Assembly: GCA_947502645.1 (NCBI GenBank)
Contig: CANNAD010000001.1
Location: 1,240,001-1,304,000 of the forward strand
DNA: 64,000 nucleotides
Direction: 5' to 3'
Source of the DNA: an uncultured Micrococcaceae bacterium
GTDB lineage: Bacteria > Actinomycetota > Actinomycetes > Actinomycetales > Micrococcaceae
Below are positions 25,968 through 34,762 of the stretch, in pieces. Each line of letters opens with the position of its first letter. Within the stretch, counting starts at the first letter, position 1. The notes under the pieces were generated by a model. That model made no database searches, was not told the DNA's origin, and saw nothing but the letters and a program-made list of their open reading frames with translations. The position numbers and the translations under genes were made by a program.

Positions 25968-26975
25968 CTAGTTCTCCTTCTGGTGGGCTGCGGTGAAAAC
26001 GGTGCCGGTGCTGACCTGGCGGAACACTTCGGCCAGGGACGCTTCCGATGCGGTGAGCCGTTCGAGCCGGATGGAACCGGAATCAGCCCAGTCCAGTACG
26101 CGGGCGAGATCGCGTTGTAGGTTGTTCGTCGCAATGCTGGCACGGGTTTCCGTGGGAGTTGGGGTGAAGGACACATTCACGCCCGACGCCGTGAGCCCCT
26201 CCACTTGCACATTCGGGTCCAGCACAAAGCGGATGCTTGCCGGTTGTGCTGCGAGCACTTCGGGCAGTGAACCTGCGACGGCAATGTTTCCCTGGTGCAT
26301 GATGGCGATCTGGTCTGCCAGTGTTTCCGCTTCCTCCAGGTAGTGCGTTGTCAGCACAACGGTTGTCCCGGCGTCGTGCATGGCCCGCACCACAGCCCAG
26401 GTGCGCTCGCGTGATTCAGGGTCGAGGCCTGTCGTGGGCTCATCGAGAAAGAGGATCTCGGGCTCATTGACGGTGGCCAACACCAGGTCGAGCCGGCGCC
26501 GTTGTCCGCCCGAAAGCTGCCGCACCCGTGTATCGGCCTTGTCGCTCAGTTCCAGGGCGTCCATGGACGAACGGATGGTGTCCGTCCGGTTCCCCTTGGC
26601 CGCACGTGCGCCGGTGGAGAGCTTCAGCCATAACCGAATGGTTTCCGCCACGGTCAGGTCATCGGCGAAGCCCGCCTCCTGCAACATGATGCCCATGCGG
26701 GGACGAAGCACCGCTTTGTCACGGAACGGGTCGGAACCGAGTACGGACAGAGCGCCCGACGACGCCGCCCGATGACCTTCCAGCGTCTCCATCGTCGTCG
26801 TCTTACCCGCCCCATTGGTTCCGAGTAACGCGAAGAACTCGCCGTTCCGGATGCTGAGGTCAATTCCGTGCACCGCCTCGTACGAGCCATAGCTGCACCG
26901 CAGGTCAGTGGCCTGTACAGCGATGGTGTCCGGTGGGGCGGCCTGCTGGTCTTCCAGAAAAGTTGATGTGCTCAT
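25968..26975 (-). CDS. ABC transporter ATPase, ABC-2/DrrA type
   Basis: This 335-residue subunit has Walker A GTNGAGKTT, signature QLSGGQRRRLDL, Walker B ILFLDEPTTGLD and an H-loop in LTTHYLEEAE. About 80 extra residues form the C-terminal domain seen in DrrA-type exporters. It pairs with the ABC-2 permease directly downstream. The ATG giving MSTSTFLEDQ is chosen; a TTG seven codons upstream is also open. The promoter region is shared with the divergent sensor kinase gene about 100 bp away. Confidence 0.92.
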   Translation of the reverse strand: MSTSTFLEDQQAAPPDTIAVQATDLRCSYGSYEAVHGIDLSIRNGEFFALLGTNGAGKTTTMETLEGHRAASSGALSVLGSDPFRDKAVLRPRMGIMLQEAGFADDLTVAETIRLWLKLSTGARAAKGNRTDTIRSSMDALELSDKADTRVRQLSGGQRRRLDLVLATVNEPEILFLDEPTTGLDPESRERTWAVVRAMHDAGTTVVLTTHYLEEAETLADQIAIMHQGNIAVAGSLPEVLAAQPASIRFVLDPNVQVEGLTASGVNVSFTPTPTETRASIATNNLQRDLARVLDWADSGSIRLERLTASEASLAEVFRQVSTGTVFTAAHQKEN

Positions 26976-27079
26976 GGAACAACTCTGGCCGGTCAACGGG
27001 GGCTCCGGCAGTGCCGCCGTGTCACCTCTCCATGTGCTGTTGTGCCCGCAGAAACCGTGACACTTGTCATGGTTCTACG

Positions 27080-28342
27080 ATGGAAGCCATGGACAGTGAG
27101 AATCAGGGGCAGGCCGACGTCGCCAACCACGACGACGCCGGTTCCCCCGGCGCAGGTCGCGGGGTTGTTGCCACGTGGCGGTACACCGTTGGGTCACTGA
27201 TTTTCGTCGCACTGGTGCTCTACATGATGCTCGCCCTGTTCGTCCTGGACACGGCCGAGCCAATGTCAGCCCAGCACATTGCCCTCCTGGCGCTCGCGGT
27301 GATCAGCATGCTGGGTTGCATCCGGTACTTCTGGTTCTTCCGGGCAGGGCTCGGATCGGGACTCCCGCCACTGCGCTACAGCGTCCTGTTGCTGGCTCCG
27401 CCGCTCGCCATCCTGCTATTCGGCGCGGTACCGCCTACAGGGACAATCTTCAGCGTCCTGCCATTCTGGCTGGCCGTGAACTGCGTGGCGATCCTCGTCA
27501 AGCGCCGCACACGGTGGAAGGTGCTGGCAGGAGGCCTCGTCGTCGTCGGCCTTCAGCAGATTATTGCGCTCTACCTCGCGTCCACCAGCGAATCCTTCCA
27601 GATCAGCGAATACCTGGTGCCGTACTTCACCATGGTCTTCTACGCGGCCCTACTGCCCCTGGGACTCATCGGCGGGATCTGGTGGTGGGAGATTGTGCTG
27701 CAACTGGACCGTAGCCGCAGAACCTCGGGACAGCTCGCAGTGGCACGGGAGCGGCTACGTTTCGCCGCAGACCTGCACGATATTCAAGGTCACCACCTGC
27801 AGGTCATTGCCCTGAAAACCGAGCTGGCTGAGCGGTTGATGGACGCAGACCCAGCCGCGGCGAAAACTCAGATCCACGAGGCCCAGGAACTGGCACGGAC
27901 CGCGCTGGTGGACACCCGGACACTGGTTCGCGGATATCGCCGAACGGACCTCGCGACCGAAGCGGCCAACGCCGCAGACGTCCTGGAAGCCGCGGGGATC
28001 CGCTGCACAGTGGACCTCGACCACCAGGTGCCGGCGCCCGACGCGCAACAGCTTCTGGGCACTGTCATCCGCGAATCGACCACCAATATCCTCCGTCACA
28101 GCGAAGCCACGAAGGTGTCCATGACCCTACAACCCACGGGGACCGCGACGCGCCTGCGAGTCACCAACGACGGCGTCGAACCGGTGTCCGGCACAGTCTC
28201 CGGTGGTGGCGCGCTCGCGAATGACGGAACGGGTATCACCGGGCTGCGGGAACGCTTCTCCGCTGCCGGAGGCACCATTGCCGTGTCACTGGCTGAGCGC
28301 ACCTTTGAACTGGTGGCAGAACTACCAGCAGGCACCCCGTGA
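27080..28342 (+). CDS. Sensor histidine kinase, DesK/NarX type (HisKA_3)
   Basis: This 420-residue membrane kinase has five or six membrane helices in residues 25-200. The dimerisation box FAADLHDIQGHHLQ contains the phosphorylated histidine (DLHD). The GHKL ATPase domain has the motifs IRESTTNILRHSEA and GTGITGLRERF. The small input with no large sensor domain is like DesK, which senses membrane state. Its stop overlaps the GTG of the response regulator. The ATG at the chosen position is one of two, three codons apart; neither has a good ribosome site. Confidence 0.92.
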   Translation: MEAMDSENQGQADVANHDDAGSPGAGRGVVATWRYTVGSLIFVALVLYMMLALFVLDTAEPMSAQHIALLALAVISMLGCIRYFWFFRAGLGSGLPPLRYSVLLLAPPLAILLFGAVPPTGTIFSVLPFWLAVNCVAILVKRRTRWKVLAGGLVVVGLQQIIALYLASTSESFQISEYLVPYFTMVFYAALLPLGLIGGIWWWEIVLQLDRSRRTSGQLAVARERLRFAADLHDIQGHHLQVIALKTELAERLMDADPAAAKTQIHEAQELARTALVDTRTLVRGYRRTDLATEAANAADVLEAAGIRCTVDLDHQVPAPDAQQLLGTVIRESTTNILRHSEATKVSMTLQPTGTATRLRVTNDGVEPVSGTVSGGGALANDGTGITGLRERFSAAGGTIAVSLAERTFELVAELPAGTP

Positions 28343-28941
28343 TCCGCCTCATCCTCGCCGACGATGAAGAGCTGATCCGCGGAGCCCTGGTGACCCTGCT
28401 CAATCTCGAGCCGGATATCGATGTCGTGGCCAGCGCCGGAAACGGGGACGACGCCGTCGCGCTCGCCAGAAAGCACCAGCCCGATGTCTGTATCCTCGAT
28501 CTGGAAATGCCGCCCACAGATGGAATCTATGCCGCTGAACAGATCATCCGATCAGTACCCACGCGCGTGATCCTGGTGACACGGCATGCGCGCCCCGGAG
28601 TGTTGCGCCGCGCGCTCGCAAACCGCGTGTCTGGGTTCGTCCCGAAGTCGACACCCGCAGACAAGCTGGCGCGTGTGATTCGTGATGTCGCTGCGGGCCG
28701 ACGGTACGTGGATCCCGATATAGCGGCCAGCGCCCTGGCAGGGGAGAGCTGCCCGCTGACCTCAAGGGAACTTGATGTGCTGCGAGAGAGCCGGAAGAGC
28801 GCCAACATCCAGACCATCGCGAAATCCCTGCAGCTCGCGCCGGGCACCGTGCGAAACTATGTTTCGTCCGCCATGACCAAGCTCGACGCCGGTACCCGCC
28901 AGGAGGCAGCGGCGGCCGCCTGGGACCAAGGTTGGATCTGA
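28339..28941 (+). CDS. Response regulator, NarL/DesR type
   Basis: This 200-residue protein has a receiver domain at 1-120, with the acidic pair DDE near residue 8 and the phosphoacceptor aspartate in CILDLEMP. A LuxR-type helix-turn-helix lies at about 135-195 (LTSRELDVLRESRKSANIQTI, LAPGTVRNYVSSAMTKL). It is partner to the overlapping kinase gene. Pairs of this sort usually control the ABC-2 exporter encoded next to them, here on the opposite strand. Confidence 0.93.
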   Translation: MIRLILADDEELIRGALVTLLNLEPDIDVVASAGNGDDAVALARKHQPDVCILDLEMPPTDGIYAAEQIIRSVPTRVILVTRHARPGVLRRALANRVSGFVPKSTPADKLARVIRDVAAGRRYVDPDIAASALAGESCPLTSRELDVLRESRKSANIQTIAKSLQLAPGTVRNYVSSAMTKLDAGTRQEAAAAAWDQGWI

Positions 28942-28997
28942 CGCCCAATACAGGGGTGCCCCTTGAGCAGCGGGCCTGCGGCTGGTTGTCTGGACCC

Positions 28998-29264
28998 ATG
29001 ACCAATTCAGCGGATTCAGAGGACCTGCCCGACGACGACCACCTGCTCGAGGACATCGGGGCCACGGACACGTCGGAAACGGGGAGTATGCCCGGCGATG
29101 AGGACCCAGAGGGAACTCCTGCCGAGTTCACGGGTGAGCACTACACTTCCGGTCAGCTCAATGCCGGCACACACGTGGCTGGTGCTACCCCGGGCGGCGG
29201 AAGAGAGCCCAGCCGTGGCCAGGACCTCGAGGAACAGCAGAAGGACGCCGGATCCAGCCAATGA
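28998..29264 (+). CDS. Small acidic hypothetical protein
   Basis: This 88-residue, very acidic, low-complexity protein begins with a run of Asp/Glu/Ser (SADSEDLPDDDHLLEDIG) and has no hydrophobic core, so it is probably disordered. Its stop overlaps the start of the channel-like gene (ATGA), which supports it being real. No family is recognised and no good ribosome site is seen. Confidence 0.6.
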   Translation: MTNSADSEDLPDDDHLLEDIGATDTSETGSMPGDEDPEGTPAEFTGEHYTSGQLNAGTHVAGATPGGGREPSRGQDLEEQQKDAGSSQ

Positions 29265-29971
29265 CGCCCGATCCGAGCAGCAGCACTAATGTCGTCAAGG
29301 AACGGCGGCTGACGAGCGCGGAACTGCTGGCCCAACGGCTGGACAAACCGATGGGCGTCCTCGGCATCCTGTTCCTGCTCGTCATTCTCGGGCAGCTGCT
29401 CGCTTCGGAGCCCGGGCTGGTCACTGTCCTGAACGTTGTTGGCTGGATCTTCTGGGCTATTTTCGTTGCTGAGTTCATTCTTCGCGCCTACATTGCGCGT
29501 TTTCAGGCTGCGTTCTGGAAACGTAATTGGTGGCAGGTCATCTTCCTGCTCGTGCCGTTCCTGAGATTCTTCCGTGTCCTGAGGGTGCTTCGGTTCGCCC
29601 GGGTGGCCAGGTTCGCCAGGTTCGGCGGTGTGCTTTCCGCCGGCGTCCGCGGGTCGCGTTCTGCTGGCCGCCTGCTGACCAGCCGGATCGGCTGGCTCGC
29701 CGCCCTGACCGGCGTCGTCGTTCTGGTGGCAAGCCAACTCCTGTATGTGGTGGGGTCCTACGACCGGTACGGGGATGCGCTGCTCGAATCTGCGATGTCC
29801 ACGATTACGGGTTCGGAGCTGAGCGCCGGCGACGGGTTCGCGAAGGTCTTGCAGCTGATTCTCGCCGTCTATTCTGTTGCCGTATTTGCGACCCTCGCCG
29901 GTGCGCTCGGCGCGTTTTTCCTCAGGGCCGAGGCAACTCAGCCGCCGGCGCGTGAGAACATGGGGGAATGA
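29261..29971 (+). CDS. Voltage-gated-channel-like membrane protein lacking a K+ filter
   Basis: This 236-residue protein has the layout of a bacterial six-helix cation channel. Hydrophobic segments lie at about 31-50 and 56-77, then an S4-like arginine ladder (FFRVLRVLRFARVARFARF) at about 101-120, and pore-flanking helices at about 147-165 and 200-222. The pore loop that should hold TVGYG instead reads ESAMSTITGSELSAGDG, so potassium selectivity is not supported. It may be a cation channel of altered selectivity or a non-conducting relative. It is translationally coupled to the small acidic protein before it. Confidence 0.8.
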   Translation: MTPDPSSSTNVVKERRLTSAELLAQRLDKPMGVLGILFLLVILGQLLASEPGLVTVLNVVGWIFWAIFVAEFILRAYIARFQAAFWKRNWWQVIFLLVPFLRFFRVLRVLRFARVARFARFGGVLSAGVRGSRSAGRLLTSRIGWLAALTGVVVLVASQLLYVVGSYDRYGDALLESAMSTITGSELSAGDGFAKVLQLILAVYSVAVFATLAGALGAFFLRAEATQPPARENMGE

Positions 29972-30003
29972 GCGATCAGCAACGCGCCGCCCTGTAGGCC
30001 ACC

Positions 30004-30453
30004 ATGGCATTATTCAGCGCGCTCCGTCAGGAGCGAAGGGACGACGCCGAGCTCGGCAAGGGCGTGTGGCGCCGGGTACATGACCGCTTCCGGCGTGGGC
30101 TGGACAGGTATCACCAGATCCTTGAGGGTGTGGAGGATGATGCCCTGTACAACGAGCTCGCGATCGTAGCCAATGACCTCGCTGACCTATTGCCCCGGGT
30201 ACGTGCCGTCTGTTGCGAAAGTCAGTCGCGTTTTCCCAGCACGGGCCAGGATGTTCCCGGCACGCTGATCGAAGTCCATCGGGCACTGTCAAAGGCAGGA
30301 AACTCGCTGGCGGCCACTGCCGAATCGGCCGCGATGTTCAGGCTGGACAGCGAACGCGTGGGATTGAACTCCGCTGGCCTGGAAAATGTCCGACGTCGGG
30401 CACTGATCGTTGCCGAGGATGTTGCGCGCGCCGAACTGGTTCTCTCCCTCTGA
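30004..30453 (+). CDS. Conserved hypothetical, helical
   Basis: This 149-residue soluble protein is mostly alpha-helical, with no signal peptide. It has a basic start (ALRQERRDDAELGKGVWRR), a helical core (YNELAIVANDLADLLPRVRAV) and a C-terminal helix AEDVARAELVLSL. No family is recognised. It lies 32 bp after the channel-like gene on the same strand and could belong to the same unit. A ribosome site is not obvious. Confidence 0.7.
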   Translation: MALFSALRQERRDDAELGKGVWRRVHDRFRRGLDRYHQILEGVEDDALYNELAIVANDLADLLPRVRAVCCESQSRFPSTGQDVPGTLIEVHRALSKAGNSLAATAESAAMFRLDSERVGLNSAGLENVRRRALIVAEDVARAELVLSL

Positions 30454-30527
30454 TCCTGCCCGATCCGGAAATTATTTTGCCTGAAGTGCGGTTGGGCCAG
30501 ATGAAGACCCTCCATGAAAGGTGAATA

Positions 30528-31367
30528 ATGACTGAATCTCCCGAACTGACGTTCAACGACGGCAACACCATCCCCCAGCTCGGATACGGGGTGTGGCAGG
30601 TTGAAGACAACGTCGCAGAGGACGTCGTCGGCAAAGCGTTCAAGGCCGGCTTCCGCCATATCGATACAGCGCAAGGGTACAAAAACGAACCCGGTGTAGG
30701 CCGCGCTATCGCATCCTCCGGACTCAACCGGGATGACGTGTTCATCACCACGAAGATCTGGAACTCCAACCAGGGCTACGAGGCCACGCTGAGTTCGTTC
30801 GAGGAATCGATGCAGAACCTGGGGCTGGACACACTGGACCTGCTGCTCATCCACTGGCTGCAGCCCAAGCAGGGCAAGTACGTTGAGACGTGGAAGGCGC
30901 TCGTGGAGCTGCAGAAGCAGGGCCGTGTGAAGTCGATCGGTGTTTCCAACTTCACGAAGGAAGCGATCACCGAGGTTATCGAAGCTACCGGTGTTACGCC
31001 GGCCATCAACCAGGTGGAGACCCACCCGTACTTCAATCAGGCTGATCTGCGTGCCTTCGAAAAGGAGCACGGCATCCTGCATCAGGCCTGGTCGCCGCTC
31101 GGTCAGGGCAAGGAACTCCTTGAGGATCCCGCCCTGCAGCAGATCGCTGAAAAGCGCGGCGCAACGGTTGCCCAGGTTGTCATTGCGTGGCATCTGGCCG
31201 TGGGTAATGTCGTTATCCCGAAGTCAGTCACTGAATCACGCATCGTGGAGAACTTCGCTGCGGTGGACGTGACGTTGGACGACGACGACGTCGCTGTCAT
31301 CAGCGGACTGGACAGGGGCGCTGAGGGCCGGATTGGTCCGGACCCCGCGGTATCTGACTTCCAGTAG
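30528..31367 (+). CDS. Aldo/keto reductase, 2,5-diketo-D-gluconate reductase type
   Basis: This 279-residue NADPH-dependent carbonyl reductase belongs to the AKR5 group. It has the signature GVWQVEDN, the catalytic Asp and Tyr in HIDTAQGYKNEPGVG, the lysine in ITTKIWN, the histidine in LLLIHWLQP and the cofactor loop VIPKSVTESRIVENF. Enzymes of this group reduce keto sugars, methylglyoxal and aldehydes; the natural substrate cannot be told. GAAAGGTG precedes the ATG. It converges with the flagellar fliW gene, with a palindromic repeat between. Confidence 0.93.
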   Translation: MTESPELTFNDGNTIPQLGYGVWQVEDNVAEDVVGKAFKAGFRHIDTAQGYKNEPGVGRAIASSGLNRDDVFITTKIWNSNQGYEATLSSFEESMQNLGLDTLDLLLIHWLQPKQGKYVETWKALVELQKQGRVKSIGVSNFTKEAITEVIEATGVTPAINQVETHPYFNQADLRAFEKEHGILHQAWSPLGQGKELLEDPALQQIAEKRGATVAQVVIAWHLAVGNVVIPKSVTESRIVENFAAVDVTLDDDDVAVISGLDRGAEGRIGPDPAVSDFQ

Positions 31368-31383
31368 CCCACCTTTAAACGCC

Positions 31384-31455
31384 CGCGAGGTCACCCTTTA
31401 TCCGCCAGATCACCCTTTATAAGGGGTGATCTCGGCGATAAAGGGTGACCTCGCG
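31384..31455. repeat. Nested palindromic intergenic repeat, copy 2
   Basis: Perfect 18-bp outer arms, CGCGAGGTCACCCTTTAT and reverse complement, surround an inner palindrome GATCACCC-N8-GGGTGATC. It shares the TCACCC/GGGTGA core and layout with the element near 10.2 kb. It lies between the converging 3' ends of the aldo/keto reductase gene and fliW and could act as a bidirectional terminator-like structure, though T-tracts are absent. Confidence 0.9.
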
Positions 31456-31466
31456 GCGTTGAGAAA

Positions 31467-31853
31467 CTAGGCCGAGCGGCCCGTCAGCTGTGCGTGAAGC
31501 GGCCAGTCCTGGCCCTCCAGAATCACCTGGCTGCAGGCACCCGTCAAACGGTTGACAATAATGGGCGCCATCAGGTTAACGGAGGTTCCATCCCCGCCCG
31601 GGGTGGCAACCACCAGCACCAGGGCGTCATCAGATTCCGTCAGCTCCAGTGCAGCTGCTTCGCCCGTGGAAATCCGCGGCTCATAATCCGGAACGTAGAC
31701 ACCGGCGTCGAGCACGTAGAGACGCCGGCTCGGCGCCTCTACAGACTGCAGCGTGTACAAACCGTCCGCGCCGGAAATGCCGATGAGCTTGAACGTGGTC
31801 AGCGGCGCGAGCCCCGGCAGCGGGGTGATGAACGTCAGTTCCATGTCGCTCAT
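31467..31853 (-). CDS. fliW: Flagellar assembly factor FliW
   Basis: This 128-residue cytosolic protein is the family's usual small beta-barrel, with TFKLIGI, LYTLQSVEAP, LYVLDAGVYVPDYEPRI and a late NLMAPIIVN. In Bacillus, FliW binds flagellin; when flagellin is exported, freed FliW binds CsrA and lifts its repression of flagellin translation. The csrA gene at the far end of this cluster and GGA hairpins in both flagellin leaders make the same circuit likely here. The ATG overlaps the stop of flgL (ATGA), and fliW is the last gene of the flgN-flgK-flgL-fliW unit. Confidence 0.95.
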   Translation of the reverse strand: MSDMELTFITPLPGLAPLTTFKLIGISGADGLYTLQSVEAPSRRLYVLDAGVYVPDYEPRISTGEAAALELTESDDALVLVVATPGGDGTSVNLMAPIIVNRLTGACSQVILEGQDWPLHAQLTGRSA

Positions 31854-32734
31854 CGGAGGAAGTCCATTAGGGTGGGCTGCAGTACGCGTGCGCTGACCGC
31901 CAATGCGTTCTGGTAGGCAATTTCCTGCAGTTTCATGTCCATCACCGCTTCGCCGAGGTCCACATCTTCAATACTGGAACGCTGCGTCTGCAGCTCCACG
32001 GACTCGCTCACGTTGGCCTCCCTGGCGCGAAGAAGTTCGGCATGACGTGCACCAACAGCGGCGTGCTGACCCTGGATTGCCTCGGTCCGGGAGTCGATGG
32101 CGGCCAGGAAGCTGCCCGTCCCGCTTCCGGCACGCAGTTCAGTCACCATGGAGTTGACGAGCGCGAACACGGAGTCCGGGCCCTCGCCGAATACTGCGGC
32201 GCCATCGGTATCGACCCGAACTGTTGAGTTGGCGGTCAGCCGACGCTCGACGCCGCTGTCCGGCACGCCCGCGTAAGCGAAGGTGTTGTCGAACGCTTTG
32301 CCCGTGTCTGAGTTGCCCGCGAAAACCGGGCGTCCCTGATGTGTGGTGTTGGCTTGCTTGAGCAGTTCTGCGCCGAGGGTCTCGAGCTCAGCTGCGAGGC
32401 CTTCGCTGGCGGCGGGGGAGAGAGTGGAATCGTTGGCTCCACGGAGCGCCAGGTCCTTGACCCGGTTGAGCAGGTCCGTGGTGGTGCTCATCGCGGAGTC
32501 GACAGTGGTCAGCCAGGCGTCGCCGTTGGTGATGTTGCGGCTGAACTGTTCGTTGGCTCGCAGCTCGGCACGGACGTTCAGCGCAGCCTTGGTCCCCGAG
32601 GGGTCCTCCGACGGACGACTGATCGCGTTGCCGCTGACGGCACGCTCGCGTAGACGAGCCAGCTCCGAAAGGCCGGTCTGCAGGTTGTCCTGCGCCGTTC
32701 TGGTCATGGTCTGGCTGGTGACCCTGCTGATCAT
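31850..32734 (-). CDS. flgL: Flagellar hook-filament junction protein FlgL (HAP3)
   Basis: This 294-residue secreted structural protein joins hook-associated FlgK to the flagellin filament. The N-terminal helix (ISRVTSQTMTRTAQDNLQTGL, SGNAISRPSEDPSGT) and the C-terminal region (VDLGEAVMDMKLQEIAYQNAL) match the flagellin-like D0/D1 domains of FlgL. It starts three bases after the flgK stop and ends overlapping fliW. Export occurs through the flagellar type III apparatus, so there is no cleaved signal peptide. Confidence 0.95.
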   Translation of the reverse strand: MISRVTSQTMTRTAQDNLQTGLSELARLRERAVSGNAISRPSEDPSGTKAALNVRAELRANEQFSRNITNGDAWLTTVDSAMSTTTDLLNRVKDLALRGANDSTLSPAASEGLAAELETLGAELLKQANTTHQGRPVFAGNSDTGKAFDNTFAYAGVPDSGVERRLTANSTVRVDTDGAAVFGEGPDSVFALVNSMVTELRAGSGTGSFLAAIDSRTEAIQGQHAAVGARHAELLRAREANVSESVELQTQRSSIEDVDLGEAVMDMKLQEIAYQNALAVSARVLQPTLMDFLR

Positions 32735-32737
32735 TGC

Positions 32738-34147
32738 CTATCTCCCTACGATTCCTGTGCGGTTTATCAGCGTATCGAGCATTGAGTCGATTGCTGTCAT
32801 TACCCGCGCGGCGCCCTGATAGGCGTGCTGGTATGCCAGTAGTTGTACGTTCTCTTCATCCAGGTCCACTGATGCGTTGGACAACTGCGCTCCGACGGCA
32901 GCATTGGCGCTGATGTCCGCCACGGTGGCCTGTTGAATCTCGGTTTTGGTGCGGACGGCGGTCGAGGTGACAAAACCAGCCCAGATGTCATCGGGAGATC
33001 CTGGCTTCTGTCCGATCTGCGAGATGGCGTCGGCAAGGTTGCCATTGACACCGCCGGCGGAGGCCAGTGACGCGGCGATACCGGAACCGTCCGCGGGAAC
33101 AACTTTCAGGCTCGACGCCGGGCTACCGGGATCAAAGCTGAAGAAGTCCAGTCCCGTGGTCCCATCGGCCGTGCTGCCGGTGCGGTGAAGGGCGTTGACC
33201 TGCGTGGCAAGCTCAGTAGCCAGACGGTCATAGTTCGCCGCGGCATCAGCCAGCTCGCCGCCGTTACCGGTCGGTGCGAGCATGGATAAAGCACCAGCCA
33301 GTTCGCCGCCGTCGATCGTTGCCGCATCACCGGGGCGGTGCTGCCACTCCAACCGCACGACGTCGGCTGCCGAAGCGTCGAGGGTTCTGGCGCCGGCGAG
33401 GGACACAGGACGGTGTGTTCCGCCCGTGACAATAGCATTACCGCCAATGGTGACGTCGATCGTTCCGTCGTCGTTGCTTCTGGTCCTGCTGCCGGTCAAT
33501 GCGGCAATGGTGGTTGTGAGGAGGGACCGCTGGTCAATGAGTTCGTTGGCCGATCCGCCAGTTGCTAACTGCGACCGGATCTTCACGTTGAGATCTGCAA
33601 CTGCGGAAGCAGCACTGTTCAGCTCGGTGACCATGGATTCAGTCTGTGAGCGAAGGGAGGCCCACTGGCCTTCGACTTCGCTGCGGCCCTGGCTGATGCC
33701 CGAGGCGAGCGCATTGGCCTCCGCGAGCAGCACCTTGTGTACGGCGGGCTCTGTTGGCTCGTTGGCGGCACCTTGCCAGGCCGCATAGAAATCCTGGAAA
33801 CGTGCGGACAAACCGTTTTCGCCGGGCTCACGGAAGGATGCTTCCATGGTGGCCAGGGCGTTGGCGCGGACCGTCGAATAGCCGGCCGCTGCCGCCGTCG
33901 TCCGCACCCGGTTATCCAGGTGAATGTCGCCCAGTCGGGCCACACCGTCCGTGAACACTCCCTGACCCGGGCGCGCTCCCGTGGTGAACAGCCCGTTGTT
34001 GAGCGGCGCTGCCGCCGACGTTGAAACCCGCTGCCGCGTATAACCCTCGGTATTGATGTTGATGATGTTCTGACCAGCAACGTTGAGCCCCTGACGGGCT
34101 GCCACAAGGCCGGTATATGCGGCGTTCAATCCGCTGAAAGTGCTCAT
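32738..34147 (-). CDS. flgK: Flagellar hook-associated protein FlgK (HAP1)
   Basis: This 469-residue protein forms the first junction ring on the hook. Its N-terminus MSTFSGLNAAYTGLVAAR and QNIININTEGYTRQRV is the classical rod/hook motif, and its C-terminus SNASVDLDEENVQLLAYQHAY is typical of FlgK. The start is placed at the ATG giving MSTFSG; upstream in-frame codons run back into flgN and lack homology. It is second in the flgN-flgK-flgL-fliW unit, ten bases after flgN. Confidence 0.95.
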   Translation of the reverse strand: MSTFSGLNAAYTGLVAARQGLNVAGQNIININTEGYTRQRVSTSAAAPLNNGLFTTGARPGQGVFTDGVARLGDIHLDNRVRTTAAAAGYSTVRANALATMEASFREPGENGLSARFQDFYAAWQGAANEPTEPAVHKVLLAEANALASGISQGRSEVEGQWASLRSQTESMVTELNSAASAVADLNVKIRSQLATGGSANELIDQRSLLTTTIAALTGSRTRSNDDGTIDVTIGGNAIVTGGTHRPVSLAGARTLDASAADVVRLEWQHRPGDAATIDGGELAGALSMLAPTGNGGELADAAANYDRLATELATQVNALHRTGSTADGTTGLDFFSFDPGSPASSLKVVPADGSGIAASLASAGGVNGNLADAISQIGQKPGSPDDIWAGFVTSTAVRTKTEIQQATVADISANAAVGAQLSNASVDLDEENVQLLAYQHAYQGAARVMTAIDSMLDTLINRTGIVGR

Positions 34148-34157
34148 GTTCGGTGTC

Positions 34158-34643
34158 TCACAGATCCTTGTCCAGCATGTGCCATGCGTCCGATGTGGCC
34201 TTGGAGGTTCCGTGCGCACCGTAGGTGCCGGCGTCGGATTCCAGGGTTGCCAGTGTTTCCTGGGTGGAGCGTGAAGCTGCCCGAAGATACTGTTCGTTTG
34301 TTTCGCGAAGTTCCCTGATCTGCGTGGTCAACTCTGACATTGCCTTCAGGTGGGCTTCGAAGATGATGCTCCATGGTCCGGGAGGGGCGTCGCCGGCAAG
34401 CTGACGCAGCGTTGCGTCCTCCGGTGTTCCCCATTCCGCCGCGACCGTTCCAACTTCCACGGTTCGGGCCAGGCCGGCAGCGCGCAGGCGCTCAAGGACC
34501 TGCTCTACCTCGCGTGTGGCGTGCTGGAGCCACCGGGTTTTGCCTGAGGTCAGGATGAGCTGCTCTTCTTCCAGCTTGAAGAGCAGAAGCTCAAGTAGTT
34601 CCCGCTCTTTCCACAGCAGGGCTGAGAGTTCGTCGACGCCCAT
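34158..34643 (-). CDS. flgN: FlgN-like export chaperone for FlgK/FlgL
   Basis: This 161-residue helical protein has a long N-terminal hairpin (MGVDELSALLWKERELLELL, LEEEQLILTSGKTRWL) typical of FlgN, which holds FlgK and FlgL unfolded for export. Its position immediately before flgK supports the name. It is the first gene after a FliA-type promoter on the minus strand. Sequence conservation in this family is low, so the call rests on pattern plus position. Confidence 0.88.
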   Translation of the reverse strand: MGVDELSALLWKERELLELLLFKLEEEQLILTSGKTRWLQHATREVEQVLERLRAAGLARTVEVGTVAAEWGTPEDATLRQLAGDAPPGPWSIIFEAHLKAMSELTTQIRELRETNEQYLRAASRSTQETLATLESDAGTYGAHGTSKATSDAWHMLDKDL

Positions 34644-34695
34644 GCCATTTACCTCCGCTAGTTCCCGGGGTGGTGCGCCCCGCTGATATTTCTTT

Positions 34696-34722
34696 CTATC
34701 GGCCTTGCGTAGCTCAATGTTA
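34696..34722 (-). promoter_or_regulatory. FliA-type promoter for flgN-flgK-flgL-fliW
   Basis: Read on the minus strand it is TAAC-N15-GCCGATAG, 53 bp before flgN. It shares the same hexamer/octamer pair and spacing with sites before both flagellin genes and fliM, and with a 16-bp spacer before flgB. The pattern is close to the sigma-28 consensus TAAA-N15-GCCGATAA of enterobacteria. Confidence 0.8.
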
Positions 34723-34738
34723 GTGGTATTGTTCTCTC

Positions 34739-34762
34739 AGTTGGTGAACATTTTCACTAACT
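34739..34762. promoter_or_regulatory. Inverted repeat between flgN and fliA
   Basis: AGTTGGTGAA-CATT-TTCACTAACT has 10-bp arms with one mismatch and lies in the divergent flgN/fliA control region, upstream of both genes. A half-site GTTAGTGG overlaps the -35 of the flgN promoter. It could be the operator of a flagellar master regulator, but none is encoded in the window. Confidence 0.45.

Noticed and set aside
26933-27079. 49-codon upstream extension of the sensor kinase
   Set aside because: It overlaps the 5' end of the divergent ABC ATPase gene and contains a Cys/Arg-rich shadow sequence; the downstream ATG gives a normal kinase.
31384-31455. Nested palindrome as a mobile-element terminal repeat
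   Set aside because: No transposase, target duplication or second paired end lies nearby; it fits a REP-like intergenic element better.
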